Shown in pieces: positions 17,401-25,077 of a stretch of DNA of 64,000 bases. Source of the stretch: Bradyrhizobium sp. 164 (GTDB taxonomy: Bacteria; Pseudomonadota; Alphaproteobacteria; Rhizobiales; Xanthobacteraceae). The first letter of the stretch is position 1, and each line of letters begins with the position of its first letter. Made by a program: the position numbers and the translations under genes. The DNA lies in NCBI RefSeq assembly GCF_023073715.1, contig NZ_JADPKA010000110.1, positions 310,001 to 374,000 of the forward strand. Direction: 5' to 3'. Under the pieces are notes generated by a model that saw nothing but the letters and a program-made list of their open reading frames with translations, was not told the origin of the DNA and did no database searches.

Positions 17401-17926
17401 CCTGAACAGCGAAGCCCTGACCGGCGCGGTTGCCCGCGCCCTGTTCAAGCTGATGGCCTACAAGGACGAGTACGAGGTGGCGCGGCTGCATATGCAGAGC
17501 GGCTTCCTCGACGAGCTAAAAGGCGAGTTCGAGGATGGCTTCCGCATCCAGTATCACCTTGCCGCGCCTTTCCTGCTGTCAAGCCGCGATGCACGTGGGC
17601 GTCCGCGCAAGCGCGCCTTCGGGTCGTGGATCCAGGCACCGCTCCTCATGCTGGCGCGGTTGAAGGGGCTGCGCGGAACACCGTTCGATCCATTCGGCTA
17701 CACGGCCGAACGGCGTGCCGAGCGGGAGCTGATCGCCTGGTACGAAGGCCTGATCGAGCGGATGCTCGGCGAGCTTGACGCGGCACGTCTGCCGAATCTC
17801 ACGGCCATCGCTAGGGCTCCCATGGACATTCGCGGTTATGGCCCGGTGAAGGAGGCTGCGATCGCGAAGGTGAAGACTGAGGTCGAATCCTTGCTGGCTC
17901 GGCCGGCCGCGGCCAAGGCAGCCTGA
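14495..17926 (+). CDS. Fused indolepyruvate ferredoxin oxidoreductase (alpha-beta fusion)
   Basis: A 1143-aa one-chain 2-oxoacid:ferredoxin oxidoreductase that would convert aryl-pyruvates or other 2-oxoacids to acyl-CoA plus reduced ferredoxin. It has GYRGSPLGGIDLELW in the N-terminal pyrimidine-type domain, CSGCPHNTSTKVPEG and GIGCHFMASWM (about 433-470) and GEGVNWAASS in the ThDP/cluster region. A ferredoxin-like Cys array follows (CEGCGDCSVESNC ... CNKDFSCLNGFCP, about 632-680), then the gamma-type domain VTGVGGTGVITVGALIG (about 722) and a C-terminal DUF6537-like region. ATG 14495 is preferred over 14477 because GGGAGG precedes it. Divergence from an Lrp-type regulator fits amino-acid catabolism. 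Confidence 0.9.
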   Translation: MDAIPSLDTYELSDRYDREQGRVFLTGTQAIVRIALDQVRRDRARGLNTAGFISGYRGSPLGGIDLELWRIQERLKRDRIEFLPAVNEDLAATAVLGSQQVETQGDREVDGVFGLWYGKGPGVDRSGDALKHGNAYGSSPHGGVLVVAGDDHGCVSSSMPHQSDVAFMSWFMPTLHPASVGEYLEFGEYGYALSRFSGMWVGFKAISEIVESGASVALSPPRDFRTPDFAPPPGGLHYRWPDLPGPQIEERLEAKKHAVYAFAKANPIDRHIYDIPGATYGIVTTGKAHLDLMEALRLMDLDETACRSIGIDIYKVGMVWPLALHDAMEFVKGKREILVVEEKRGIIESQFKEYFYDYPGAKPERMVGKHDERGARLISWIGELSPRALAAVLARRLDPMFPGLNLAARAAALMPEAARTINVPGATRTPYFCSGCPHNTSTKVPEGSKALAGIGCHFMASWMGRETSSLIQMGGEGVNWAASSKFTGHKHVFQNLGEGTYYHSGSMAIRQAIAAKANITYKILFNDAVAMTGGQPVDGPVSVHAIAHSVRAEGVERIALLSDNPAQFSPPDLPTGVTIHPREEMDAVQRELREVLGVSVLIYQQTCATEKRRRRKRGQMNDPKRYVYINDLVCEGCGDCSVESNCLSVEPKETPFGRKRQINLSACNKDFSCLNGFCPSFVTVEGATRRQKTASRIDAIGQAATLPLPAFATLDRPYDLLVTGVGGTGVITVGALIGMAAHLERSGVSVLDFTGFAQKFGPVLSYIRLAPSPGALHQVRIDQGAADALIGCDLVVSSSPKASGTYRRGTRAAVNTAEMPTGDVVRFRDADLASPARMRAIGRVIGDGNLDTINANALAEGLLGDAVYANIIMLGFAWQHGLVPVSLQALLRAIELNGVAIERNKQAFAWGRIAAADPDFLPKTDRAPTAETLDQLIERRADFLTAYQDEAYAARYRALVTRVRRAEAVLNSEALTGAVARALFKLMAYKDEYEVARLHMQSGFLDELKGEFEDGFRIQYHLAAPFLLSSRDARGRPRKRAFGSWIQAPLLMLARLKGLRGTPFDPFGYTAERRAERELIAWYEGLIERMLGELDAARLPNLTAIARAPMDIRGYGPVKEAAIAKVKTEVESLLARPAAAKAA

Positions 17927-17938
17927 CCGCATTCGTCC

Positions 17939-18850
17939 TCACGAATAAGGGTTGATCAGCTTCTGCTGTTCGGCGCTGTGATGCACGAGCATGTCGATGA
18001 AGGTCCTGACCTTCGCCGTCAGATGGTGGCGATGCGGATAGACCGCGTTCATAGACAGCTCGACGGTCCGATATTCCGGCAGCAGGCGGACCAGCCGACC
18101 CGATTCGAGATCGTCTTGAACGAGAAACCCAGCCATTAGGCAGATAGCCGCGCCCTCCAGCGCCACCTTCCGCAACGCTTCTCCGCTGTTGGTGACGAAG
18201 CTGCCTGAGATGCGGACCGATGCCGGCGCACCCTTGCGATCGAGGAAGCGCCACTCGTCACCGAAGGGATAATTCAGGTGCCGGCCGCAATTATGCGCCG
18301 AGAGCTCATCGAGCTTCTGCACGCGGCCGTGCTTGTCGAGATAGTCGTGCGAACAGCACAGCACATGGCGCCACGTGGCGAGACTCCGCACGATCAGGCT
18401 GGAATCCCGCGGCTGGGTCATGCGCAAGGCGACGTCATAACCTTCCTCGATGAGGTCGACGTCGGCCTCGCCCATGCGCAGGTCGATCTTGAGCTCCGGA
18501 TAAGTCGACAGGAGCTGTGCAACCACCGGCGCGACGAATGGCACCATGTGCGTGGCGACGTGGATGCGCAGCGTGCCGCGGGGTACCGACTGCAATTCGC
18601 TCGCGATGTCGTCGGCCTGTTCGAGATCGGCGAGGATCTGCGTGGCACGGTCGTAATAGGCCTTGCCGATTTCGGTGAGGCTGACTTTCCGCGTGGTCCG
18701 ATTGAGCAGCCGCACCCCCAGCCGCTCTTCGAGCGCCTGGACATGATTGCTCACCATCGTCGTCGACATGTTGAGCCGACGGGCAGCGGCGGAAAAGCCG
18801 CCACTATCGACCACCCGGACGAACGCCGTGAGGCTGCTGAAGCGGTCCAT
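17939..18850 (-). CDS. LysR-family transcriptional regulator
   Basis: A 303-aa LTTR. The HTH begins at the N terminus (MDRFSSLTAFVRVVDSGGFS then AARRLNMSTTMVSNHVQALE), followed by a periplasmic-binding-protein-like effector domain (LRIHVATHMVPFVAP onward). ATG 18850 with upstream GGGGG is preferred to the in-frame GTG 24 bp earlier. It ends 12 bp from the convergent oxidoreductase gene and is divergent from the emrA-like gene, so it most likely controls that efflux operon and itself through the inverted repeat at 18866-18888. Confidence 0.92.
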   Translation of the reverse strand: MDRFSSLTAFVRVVDSGGFSAAARRLNMSTTMVSNHVQALEERLGVRLLNRTTRKVSLTEIGKAYYDRATQILADLEQADDIASELQSVPRGTLRIHVATHMVPFVAPVVAQLLSTYPELKIDLRMGEADVDLIEEGYDVALRMTQPRDSSLIVRSLATWRHVLCCSHDYLDKHGRVQKLDELSAHNCGRHLNYPFGDEWRFLDRKGAPASVRISGSFVTNSGEALRKVALEGAAICLMAGFLVQDDLESGRLVRLLPEYRTVELSMNAVYPHRHHLTAKVRTFIDMLVHHSAEQQKLINPYS

Positions 18851-18865
18851 GTCTCGAAGCCCCCG

Positions 18866-18888
18866 ATTATCCACCTAGACCGGATAAT
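18866..18888. promoter_or_regulatory. Probable LysR operator, ATTATCC-N9-GGATAAT
   Basis: A perfect 7-bp inverted repeat with 9-bp spacer sits between the LysR gene and the emrA-like gene, starting 15 bp from the regulator's ATG. A second weaker repeat (ATAAT ... ATTAT) follows at about 18896-18911. Size and place suit an LTTR recognition site, although it is not a strict T-N11-A box. Confidence 0.55.
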
Positions 18889-18984
18889 TCTTCCAATAAT
18901 ACCACGATTATCGCAGCCGTGAGGACAACGCATCTTAGGGCCAGCGGCGCCCCTCAGAAGGCGCCCGGGAATCTCGAGGATGTC

Positions 18985-20136
18985 ATGTCAAATGCTTCGT
19001 ATGTTGCTGAAACAAATGAGAAAATCTGGCTTCGCCCGTCTCGCCAGGCGCTCCAGCGGGGCGCGGTCGGCCTGGCGCTGGCCCTCGGCATCGTCGTCGC
19101 TGGCGATTATGGCTACGATTACCTGAAGACCGGCCGCTATCTCGAATCCACCGACGACGCCTATGTGAAGGCCGATTCCACGATCATCGCGCCTAAGGTC
19201 TCCGGGTACATCGCGAAGGTGCTAGTCGGCGACAACCAGAAAGTCAAAGCAGGCCAGCTGCTGGCCAAGATCGACGATCGTGACTTCAAGACGGCCCTCG
19301 ACCAGGCCCGCGCCGATGTCGAGGCCGGCGAAGCCTCGGTGCGCAACATCGATGCCCAACTCGAATTGCAACAGCCGATCATCGCGCAGAGCACCGCCGA
19401 CGTCACTGCTGCTGAGGCCAATCTGAAATTCGCCCAGGAGGAACGCGCCCGCTACGACGACCTGATGAAGTCGGGCTCCGGCACCATCCAGCGCGCGCAG
19501 CAGACCGATGCGGCGCTGCGCGCCAGCACCGCGCAATTGCAGCACGCCAAATCCGGTCTCTTGGCGGCGCAGCGCAAGGTCGACGTGCTCACCACCCAGC
19601 GGGCCCAGACGGCGGCCCAAGTCGAGCGAGCCCGCGCGGTGGCGCAGCAGGCGGCGCTGAACCTGTCCTATACCGAGATCACCGCGCCGGTCGACGGCAC
19701 GGTTGGCGCACGGAGCTTACGCGTCGGCCAGTACGTGCAGGCCGGCACACAATTGATGGCCGTGGTGCCGCTGGATGCCGTCTATGTCGTCGCGAACTTC
19801 AAGGAGACGCAGCTCACGCATATGCGCCCCGGCCAGCCCGTCGAGCTACGCGTCGACAGCTTCCGCAGCAAGACCCTGCGCGGCCATGTCGACAGCCTGT
19901 CGCCGGCAAGCGGGCTCGAATTCGCCCTGCTGCCGCCGGACAACGCCACGGGCAATTTCACCAAGATCGTGCAACGCGTGCCGGTCAAGATTGTGCTCGA
20001 CGACCACAGCCTGACCGGCCTGCTGCGCCCCGGCATGTCCGCAGTGCCGACCGTCGACACCAAGCAGGCGGTGCTGGCCGAACGCGAGACGGCCAGGCAT
20101 CTCGCCGACAACACAACCCGTCCGAATGGCGGCTGA
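18985..20136 (+). CDS. emrA: HlyD/EmrA-family membrane-fusion protein
   Basis: A 383-aa periplasmic adaptor. One N-terminal membrane anchor (GAVGLALALGIVVAGDYGYD, about 26-45) is followed by the lipoyl/barrel sandwich (STDDAYVKADSTIIAPKVSG), an alpha-helical hairpin (about 110-225) and the return strand LSYTEITAPVDGTVGARSL. TDDAYV and ITAPVDG are hallmarks of EmrA-type adaptors. ATG 18985 has GAGGA upstream; the longer frame from 18919 adds an unlikely leader. It pairs with the MFS transporter 17 bp downstream for drug or metabolite efflux. The symbol is by family only. Confidence 0.88.
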   Translation: MSNASYVAETNEKIWLRPSRQALQRGAVGLALALGIVVAGDYGYDYLKTGRYLESTDDAYVKADSTIIAPKVSGYIAKVLVGDNQKVKAGQLLAKIDDRDFKTALDQARADVEAGEASVRNIDAQLELQQPIIAQSTADVTAAEANLKFAQEERARYDDLMKSGSGTIQRAQQTDAALRASTAQLQHAKSGLLAAQRKVDVLTTQRAQTAAQVERARAVAQQAALNLSYTEITAPVDGTVGARSLRVGQYVQAGTQLMAVVPLDAVYVVANFKETQLTHMRPGQPVELRVDSFRSKTLRGHVDSLSPASGLEFALLPPDNATGNFTKIVQRVPVKIVLDDHSLTGLLRPGMSAVPTVDTKQAVLAERETARHLADNTTRPNGG

Positions 20137-20152
20137 AGCTGACGAGACTTCC

Positions 20153-21763
20153 ATGAGCACGCTCCAATCCACCCTCAACGCCGCAGCCGCCCTCCCCGCC
20201 CCGGCTGCGCCCGCCACCCCGGCGGTTTCCGCAAGAACATGGATCGCGGTGATCGGCGCGACGCTGGGCGCCTTCATGGCGGTGCTGAACATCCAGATCG
20301 TCAACGCTTCGTTGGCCGATATCCAGGGTGCGATCGGCGCCGGCATCGACGACGGCGGCTGGATCTCGACCTCCTATCTGATCGCCGAGATCGTGGTGAT
20401 CCCGCTCTCGGGTTGGCTCGCGCAGGTGTTCTCGATCCGCATCTATCTGCTCACCAACGCGATCCTGTTCCTGGCTCTGTCGGCGGCCTGCGCGCTGGCG
20501 CAGGATCTGTCGCAGATGATCGTCCTGCGCGCGGTGCAAGGCTTCACCGGCGGCGTGCTGATTCCGATGGCCTTCACGCTGATCATCACGCTATTGCCGC
20601 GCGGAAAACAGCCCGTGGGCCTTGCGCTGTTCGCGCTCTCGGCGACGTTCGCACCCGCGATCGGCCCGACCATCGGCGGCTACCTCACCGAGAATTTCGG
20701 CTGGCAGTACATCTTCTATGTCAACCTCGTGCCGGGCACGATCATGGTCGGCATGCTCTGGTACGCGCTCGACGCAACGCCCATGAAGCTGTCGCTGTTG
20801 CGGGAAGGCGATTGGGCCGGCATCATCACCATGGCGATCGGGCTGTCCGCGCTGCAGACCGTGCTGGAGGAAGGCAACAAGGACGACTGGTTCGGCTCGC
20901 CGTTCATCGTGAAACTGTCGTTAATCGCTGGCGTTGCGCTCACCGCCTTCCTCGTCATCGAGCTCACAGTGAAGAAGCCGCTCTTGAACCTGCGCCTGCT
21001 GGTGCGGCGCAATTTCGGCTTCGGCATGCTCGCGAACTTCCTGCTTGGTATCGCACTCTACGGCTCGGTGTTCATCCTGCCGCAATATCTGGCTCGCATC
21101 CAAGGTTACAATGCCGAGCAGATCGGTTTCGTGCTGGCCTGGACCGGGTTGCCGCAGCTCGTTCTGATCCCGCTCGTCCCTCGCCTGATGCAGAGGTTCG
21201 ACGCACGGCTGGTGATCGGCGTCGGTTTCGTATTGTTCGCGGCCTCCAACTTCATGAACATCACCATGACCAGTAACTATGCCGCCGATCAGTTGTTCTG
21301 GCCCAACGTCGTCCGTGCGATTGGCCAGGCGCTGGTGATGGCGCCGCTGTCCGCGGTGGCAACATCAGGCATCGAGCCGGAAAACGCGGGCTCGGCGTCA
21401 GGCCTGTTCAACATGATGCGCAATCTCGGCGGCGCCGTCGGCATCGCGCTGCTCCAGACCGTGCTGACCAAGCGCGAGCAGTATCACTCCAACGTGCTGA
21501 TGCAGTCGGTCTCGGTGTTCGAGCAGGCGACGCGCACGCGGCTGGAGCAGCTCACCCAGTATTTCATCAATCATGGCATCCTCGACCATGCGGATGCGTC
21601 GCATCGTGCCTATGTCGCGATCGGCCGTATCGTGCAGAAGCAGGCCTATATCCTCGCCTTCAGCGACACCTTCTATCTGCTTGGCGCGGCGCTGATCGTG
21701 GCCCTGGTCGCAGCCCTCTTCCTGAAGAAGCCCGGCCAGACTTCCGCCGGCGGAGCCCACTGA
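20153..21763 (+). CDS. emrB: DHA2-family MFS drug exporter (EmrB type)
   Basis: A 536-aa inner-membrane transporter with 14 predicted hydrophobic segments. Motif A/D1 (LNIQIVNASLADIQGA) sits near helix 1, GWISTSYLIAEIVVIPLSGWLAQ spans helices 2-3, and the motif C-like stretch APAIGPTIGGYLTENFGW is present. Proton-driven export of hydrophobic toxic compounds through the EmrA-like adaptor is expected. ATG 20153 follows the upstream stop by 16 bp; an overlapping ATG at 20126 is possible. The next gene, an AhpD-like protein, follows after 26 bp, so all three are probably one LysR-controlled operon. Confidence 0.9.
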   Translation: MSTLQSTLNAAAALPAPAAPATPAVSARTWIAVIGATLGAFMAVLNIQIVNASLADIQGAIGAGIDDGGWISTSYLIAEIVVIPLSGWLAQVFSIRIYLLTNAILFLALSAACALAQDLSQMIVLRAVQGFTGGVLIPMAFTLIITLLPRGKQPVGLALFALSATFAPAIGPTIGGYLTENFGWQYIFYVNLVPGTIMVGMLWYALDATPMKLSLLREGDWAGIITMAIGLSALQTVLEEGNKDDWFGSPFIVKLSLIAGVALTAFLVIELTVKKPLLNLRLLVRRNFGFGMLANFLLGIALYGSVFILPQYLARIQGYNAEQIGFVLAWTGLPQLVLIPLVPRLMQRFDARLVIGVGFVLFAASNFMNITMTSNYAADQLFWPNVVRAIGQALVMAPLSAVATSGIEPENAGSASGLFNMMRNLGGAVGIALLQTVLTKREQYHSNVLMQSVSVFEQATRTRLEQLTQYFINHGILDHADASHRAYVAIGRIVQKQAYILAFSDTFYLLGAALIVALVAALFLKKPGQTSAGGAH

Positions 21764-21789
21764 CCTCAATCCAAGCAAGGAGAACGCCC

Positions 21790-22251
21790 ATGAAGCCCCG
21801 CATGAACTACTACCAGGCCGCGCCCGACACGATCAAAGCACTGATGGCGCTGGAGACGCAGATCCAGTCGACAGGCCTGGAGAAATCACTGATCGAGCTC
21901 GTCAAGATCCGGGCCTCGCAGATCAACGGCTGCGCCTATTGCATCAACATGCATACCGAGGACGCGCGCAAGCGCGGCGAGACCGAGCAGCGCATCTATC
22001 TGCTCGACGCCTGGCGCGAATCTCCGCTCTATTCCGACCGTGAGCGCGCCGCGCTGGCCTGGACCGAAGCAGTGACCTTGATCTCGCAGACGCACGCGCC
22101 GGACGACGTCTACGAGCAGGTCCGCGCACAGTTCTCGGAGGAGGAAACGGTCAATCTGACCATGCTGATCGCGACCATCAACGCCTGGAACAGGATCGCG
22201 ATCTCGTTCCGCGCGGTTCACCCGGTGAAGGTCAAGGCGTCGGTGGGGTGA
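21790..22251 (+). CDS. Carboxymuconolactone decarboxylase/AhpD-like protein
   Basis: A 153-aa helical protein of the alkylhydroperoxidase AhpD superfamily. The redox motif CAYC followed by INMH (E-x-I-K-I-R-A-S-Q-x-N-G-C-x-x-C-x-x-x-H layout) is intact at about residues 53-61. AAGGAGAA precedes the start. Family members reduce peroxides by a Cys-Cys relay or decarboxylate carboxymuconolactone; the CxxC points to the former. As third gene of the emrAB-like operon it may detoxify a reactive compound that the pump exports. The substrate is not known. Confidence 0.88.
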   Translation: MKPRMNYYQAAPDTIKALMALETQIQSTGLEKSLIELVKIRASQINGCAYCINMHTEDARKRGETEQRIYLLDAWRESPLYSDRERAALAWTEAVTLISQTHAPDDVYEQVRAQFSEEETVNLTMLIATINAWNRIAISFRAVHPVKVKASVG

Positions 22252-22292
22252 GGAGTGGCGTCATGGACGCAACGTCGCCTCCAGCCGCTCAA

Positions 22293-22398
22293 CTGTCATG
22301 CCCCGGCGTGACCGCAGCATCCAGTACGGCGCGGCCAATCGATTGAAGCACGACCGCCTCGGAGTATTGGATCGCCCGGTCAAGCCGGGCGATGACAG
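22293..22398. repeat. Palindromic intergenic element A, copy 1
   Basis: Ends are CTGTCAT (22293-22299) and ATGACAG (22392-22398), with internal arms CCCCGGC and GCCGGGC. Inner words catccagtac and tattggatcgcccg are shared with the copy at 29981-30151. It lies between convergent genes and can fold into a long hairpin. It is a dispersed bradyrhizobial-type element, not an insertion sequence. Confidence 0.7.
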
Positions 22399-22411
22399 CA
22401 ATGGGTGTGGC

Positions 22412-23272
22412 TTAAACCGCCGTCGCCTTGGCGAACTCCACGTAGATCTCACGCAGCCGCGTTGCCAACGGGCCGGGCTTGCCGTCGCCGATCTTTTTCC
22501 CATCGATCGCCACCACCGGCTGCACGAACAGTGAGGCCGACGTCGCAAAAGCCTCCTTTGCGGCCAGCGCCTCGGCCACCGTGAAAGAACGCTCCTCGAC
22601 GCGGAGCTGGCGCTCTTCGGCGAGCGCCACCACGGCCTTGCGGGTGCAGCCCGGCAGGATCGCATTGGAGTTCTTGCGGGTCACGATGACGTCGTCCTGC
22701 GTCAGGATGAATGCCGAGGACGAGCCGCCTTCGGTGATATAGCCGTCTTCCAGCATCCAGGCTTCGCCGGCGCCGGCTTCGGCCGCGGCCTGCTTCGCCA
22801 GCACCTGCGCCAGCAGCGCCACGCTCTTGATATCGCGCCGTTCCCACCGGATGTCGGGCACGGTGATCACGCTGATGCCGGCCTTCGCCGACGCGGCGTT
22901 GATGATATCCTTCTCCGAGGTGAACATCACCAGGCTCGACTTGACGTCACCCTTGGGAAACGCGAAGTCGCGGCCCTTGTCGGCACCGCGCGTGACCTGG
23001 AGATAGACGAGGCCGTTCTCGAGCTTGTTGCGCGCGATCAGTTCCTTCTGGAACTCGGTGATGCGCTCGAGCGTCTCCGGTAGCTTCAGCTTGATCTCGC
23101 CGACCGAACGCTCCAGCCGCGCCAGATGCGAGGCATTGTCGACCAGCTTGCCATCGAGAACGGCCGAGACCTCGTAGATGCCGTCGGCGAACAGAAAGCC
23201 GCGGTCGAGGATCGAGATCTTCGCGTCCGAGAGCGGGATGAATGAGCCGTTGACGTAGGCAATCGAGTCCAA
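22412..23272 (-). CDS. D-amino-acid transaminase (class IV PLP aminotransferase)
   Basis: A 286-aa fold-type IV PLP enzyme starting at TTG with CCAGGAGA upstream. It opens with YVNGSFIPLSDAKISILDRG and FLFADGIYEVSAV, has the catalytic Lys in RRDIKSVALLAQ (about residue 145) and the PLP-phosphate loop ITEGGSSSAFI. GIYEV and the EGGSSS loop favour a D-amino-acid transaminase over a branched-chain enzyme. It would link D-Ala/D-Glu with 2-oxoacids for peptidoglycan or D-amino-acid use. It is downstream of the glutamate-type ABC genes on the same strand but 186 bp away, with a palindrome between, so co-transcription is uncertain. Confidence 0.88.
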   Translation of the reverse strand: MDSIAYVNGSFIPLSDAKISILDRGFLFADGIYEVSAVLDGKLVDNASHLARLERSVGEIKLKLPETLERITEFQKELIARNKLENGLVYLQVTRGADKGRDFAFPKGDVKSSLVMFTSEKDIINAASAKAGISVITVPDIRWERRDIKSVALLAQVLAKQAAAEAGAGEAWMLEDGYITEGGSSSAFILTQDDVIVTRKNSNAILPGCTRKAVVALAEERQLRVEERSFTVAEALAAKEAFATSASLFVQPVVAIDGKKIGDGKPGPLATRLREIYVEFAKATAV

Positions 23273-23346
23273 GGCAGGTCTCCTGGCGGAAAGGGGATTT
23301 GCCCACCGGTATAGGAGATTTGGCGCCGACGATAAACCCTCGATGC

Positions 23347-23450
23347 GTCATTCCGGGGTGTTCGCAAAGCGAATGAGCCCGGAATCCATCTCACCTCGCG
23401 TACTGCCGCACAATGGATTCCGAGCCCGCGAAGTCGCGCCGCGGAATGAC
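23347..23450. repeat. Palindromic intergenic element B, copy 1
   Basis: Ends GTCATTCCG and CGGAATGAC are perfect inverted arms; inner words gcccggaatccat and atggattc are repeated inside. The same outer arms occur at 32648-32751. It sits between the transaminase and the gltL-type gene. Confidence 0.7.
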
Positions 23451-23458
23451 GGCGGTGA

Positions 23459-24190
23459 TTAATGCGACAGGATCTTCGACAGAAATTTCTGTGCGCGGTC
23501 GCTGCGGGGCTTGCCGAAGAAATCGTCCTTCGCTGCGTCCTCGACGATCTCGCCGCGGTCCATGAAGATGACGCGGTTGGCGACCTTGCGGGCAAAACCC
23601 ATCTCGTGGGTGACGACCATCATGGTCATGCCTTCGCGGGCGAGATCGACCATGACGTCGAGCACCTCGCTGACCATTTCGGGGTCCAGCGCCGAGGTCG
23701 GCTCGTCGAACAGCATGACGATCGGATCCATCGCCAGCGCGCGAGCGATGGCGACACGCTGCTGCTGCCCCCCGGAGAGCTGCGCCGGGAATTTCTGCGC
23801 CTGCTCTATCAGCCCGACGCGCTCCAGAAGCTGCATGCCTTTGGTCTGCGCCTTGTCACGCGGCCGCCCCAGCACCTTCTCCTGCGCGAGGCAGAGATTG
23901 TCGATGATCTTGAGATGCGGAAACAGCTCGAAGTGCTGGAAAACCATGCCGACGCGCGAACGCAGCTTCGGCAGATTGGTCTTGGGATCGTTGACCTTGG
24001 TGCCGTCGACCAAGATGTCGCCGCTCTGGAACGGCTCCAGCGCATTGACGCATTTGATCAGCGTGGACTTGCCCGAGCCCGAGGGACCGCAGACCACGAC
24101 GACCTCGCCCTTGGTGACGCTGGTGGTGCAATCCGTCAGCACCTGGAAACTCGGCGTGTACCATTTGTTGACGTGGCTGATTTCGATCAT
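23459..24190 (-). CDS. gltL: Glutamate/aspartate-type ABC transporter ATP-binding protein
   Basis: A 243-aa polar amino-acid ATPase. It has Walker A GPSGSGKST, Q-loop VFQHFELFPHL, signature LSGGQQQRVAIARAL, Walker B VMLFDEPTSALD and the switch His in VVTHEMGFAR. Length and motifs match GltL/AapP/GlnQ. It is the last gene of the gltI-J-K-L order, separated from the permease gene by 192 bp that holds palindromic element C, so its expression may differ from the rest. Confidence 0.92.
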   Translation of the reverse strand: MIEISHVNKWYTPSFQVLTDCTTSVTKGEVVVVCGPSGSGKSTLIKCVNALEPFQSGDILVDGTKVNDPKTNLPKLRSRVGMVFQHFELFPHLKIIDNLCLAQEKVLGRPRDKAQTKGMQLLERVGLIEQAQKFPAQLSGGQQQRVAIARALAMDPIVMLFDEPTSALDPEMVSEVLDVMVDLAREGMTMMVVTHEMGFARKVANRVIFMDRGEIVEDAAKDDFFGKPRSDRAQKFLSKILSH

Positions 24191-24221
24191 GTGTTTCTCA
24201 AGCGGTTCGGCAATCTCGGTT

Positions 24222-24343
24222 CACCTCTCCCAAGGAGAGAGGTCGGCGCAAAGCGCCGGGTGAGGCGGTACAGGTCCATCGTTGGAGCGAAACCCCTCAC
24301 CCGGATCGCTAGCGCGATCCGAGCTCTCCCTGTGGGAGAGGTG
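24222..24343. repeat. Palindromic element C inside the ABC operon
   Basis: Outer arms CACCTCTCCC (24222-24231) and GGGAGAGGTG (24334-24343) enclose a second pair, GGTGAGG/CCTCACC. This forms a long hairpin in the gltK-gltL gap. On the mRNA it may cause partial termination or protect the upstream message. Confidence 0.65.
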
Positions 24344-24382
24344 AAGGGGCATCGCATTCGAAATCTCGAACTCACGTTCCAC

Positions 24383-25075
24383 CTAGCGAATGATGGCGAT
24401 GCGCGCCTGGAGCCGGCGGACGCCGAAGGAGGCGATACAGGAAATGGTGAAATAGACGACGGCTGCGAACAGATACATTTCGACCAGGCGCCCGTCCCGC
24501 TGCGCCACCTTGCTGGCGGCACCGAGGAAGTCGGTGATGGACAGCACGTAGACCAGCGAGGTGTCCTGGAACAGCACGATGGTCTGCGTGATCAGGACCG
24601 GCAGCATGTTGCGGAAGGCCTGCGGCAGCACGACATAGCGCATGGTCTGGGCGTAAGTCAGCCCCAGCGCGCTGGCCGCAGCCGGCTGCCCGCGCGAGAT
24701 CGACTGGATGCCGGCGCGCATGATTTCGGAGAAGTACGCCGCCTCGAACATGATGAAGGTGATGAGCGACGATGCGAATGCGCCGACGCTGATGGGGCGC
24801 GAGGCGCCGGTCAGCCACTGCCCGATATAGGGCACCAGGAAATAGAACCAGAAGATGACCAGCACCAGCGGCAGCGAGCGCATGAAGTCGACATAGACGC
24901 CGGCGATCCGGCCAAGGATCTTGAAGCCGGAGAGCCGCATCAGCGCGAGTGCCGTGCCGAAGACCAACCCGCCGAGTGCCGCGAGCCCCGTTAGCGTCAG
25001 CGTGAACGTCATGCCCTCATAGAACAAATAGGGCAGCGCGCGGCGGATGACGTCGAAATCGAGATTGCCGAACAT
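24383..25075 (-). CDS. gltK: Glutamate/aspartate-type ABC transporter permease (GltK type)
   Basis: A 230-aa HisM-family inner-membrane protein with about five hydrophobic segments. It carries the EAA loop EIMRAGIQSISRGQPAAASA followed by LGLTYAQTMRYVVLPQAFR, which docks on the ATPase. It starts two bases after the stop of the preceding permease gene (TAG-CG-ATG), so the two are translationally linked and should form a heteromeric channel. Confidence 0.92.
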   Translation of the reverse strand: MFGNLDFDVIRRALPYLFYEGMTFTLTLTGLAALGGLVFGTALALMRLSGFKILGRIAGVYVDFMRSLPLVLVIFWFYFLVPYIGQWLTGASRPISVGAFASSLITFIMFEAAYFSEIMRAGIQSISRGQPAAASALGLTYAQTMRYVVLPQAFRNMLPVLITQTIVLFQDTSLVYVLSITDFLGAASKVAQRDGRLVEMYLFAAVVYFTISCIASFGVRRLQARIAIIR

Positions 25076-25077
25076 CG

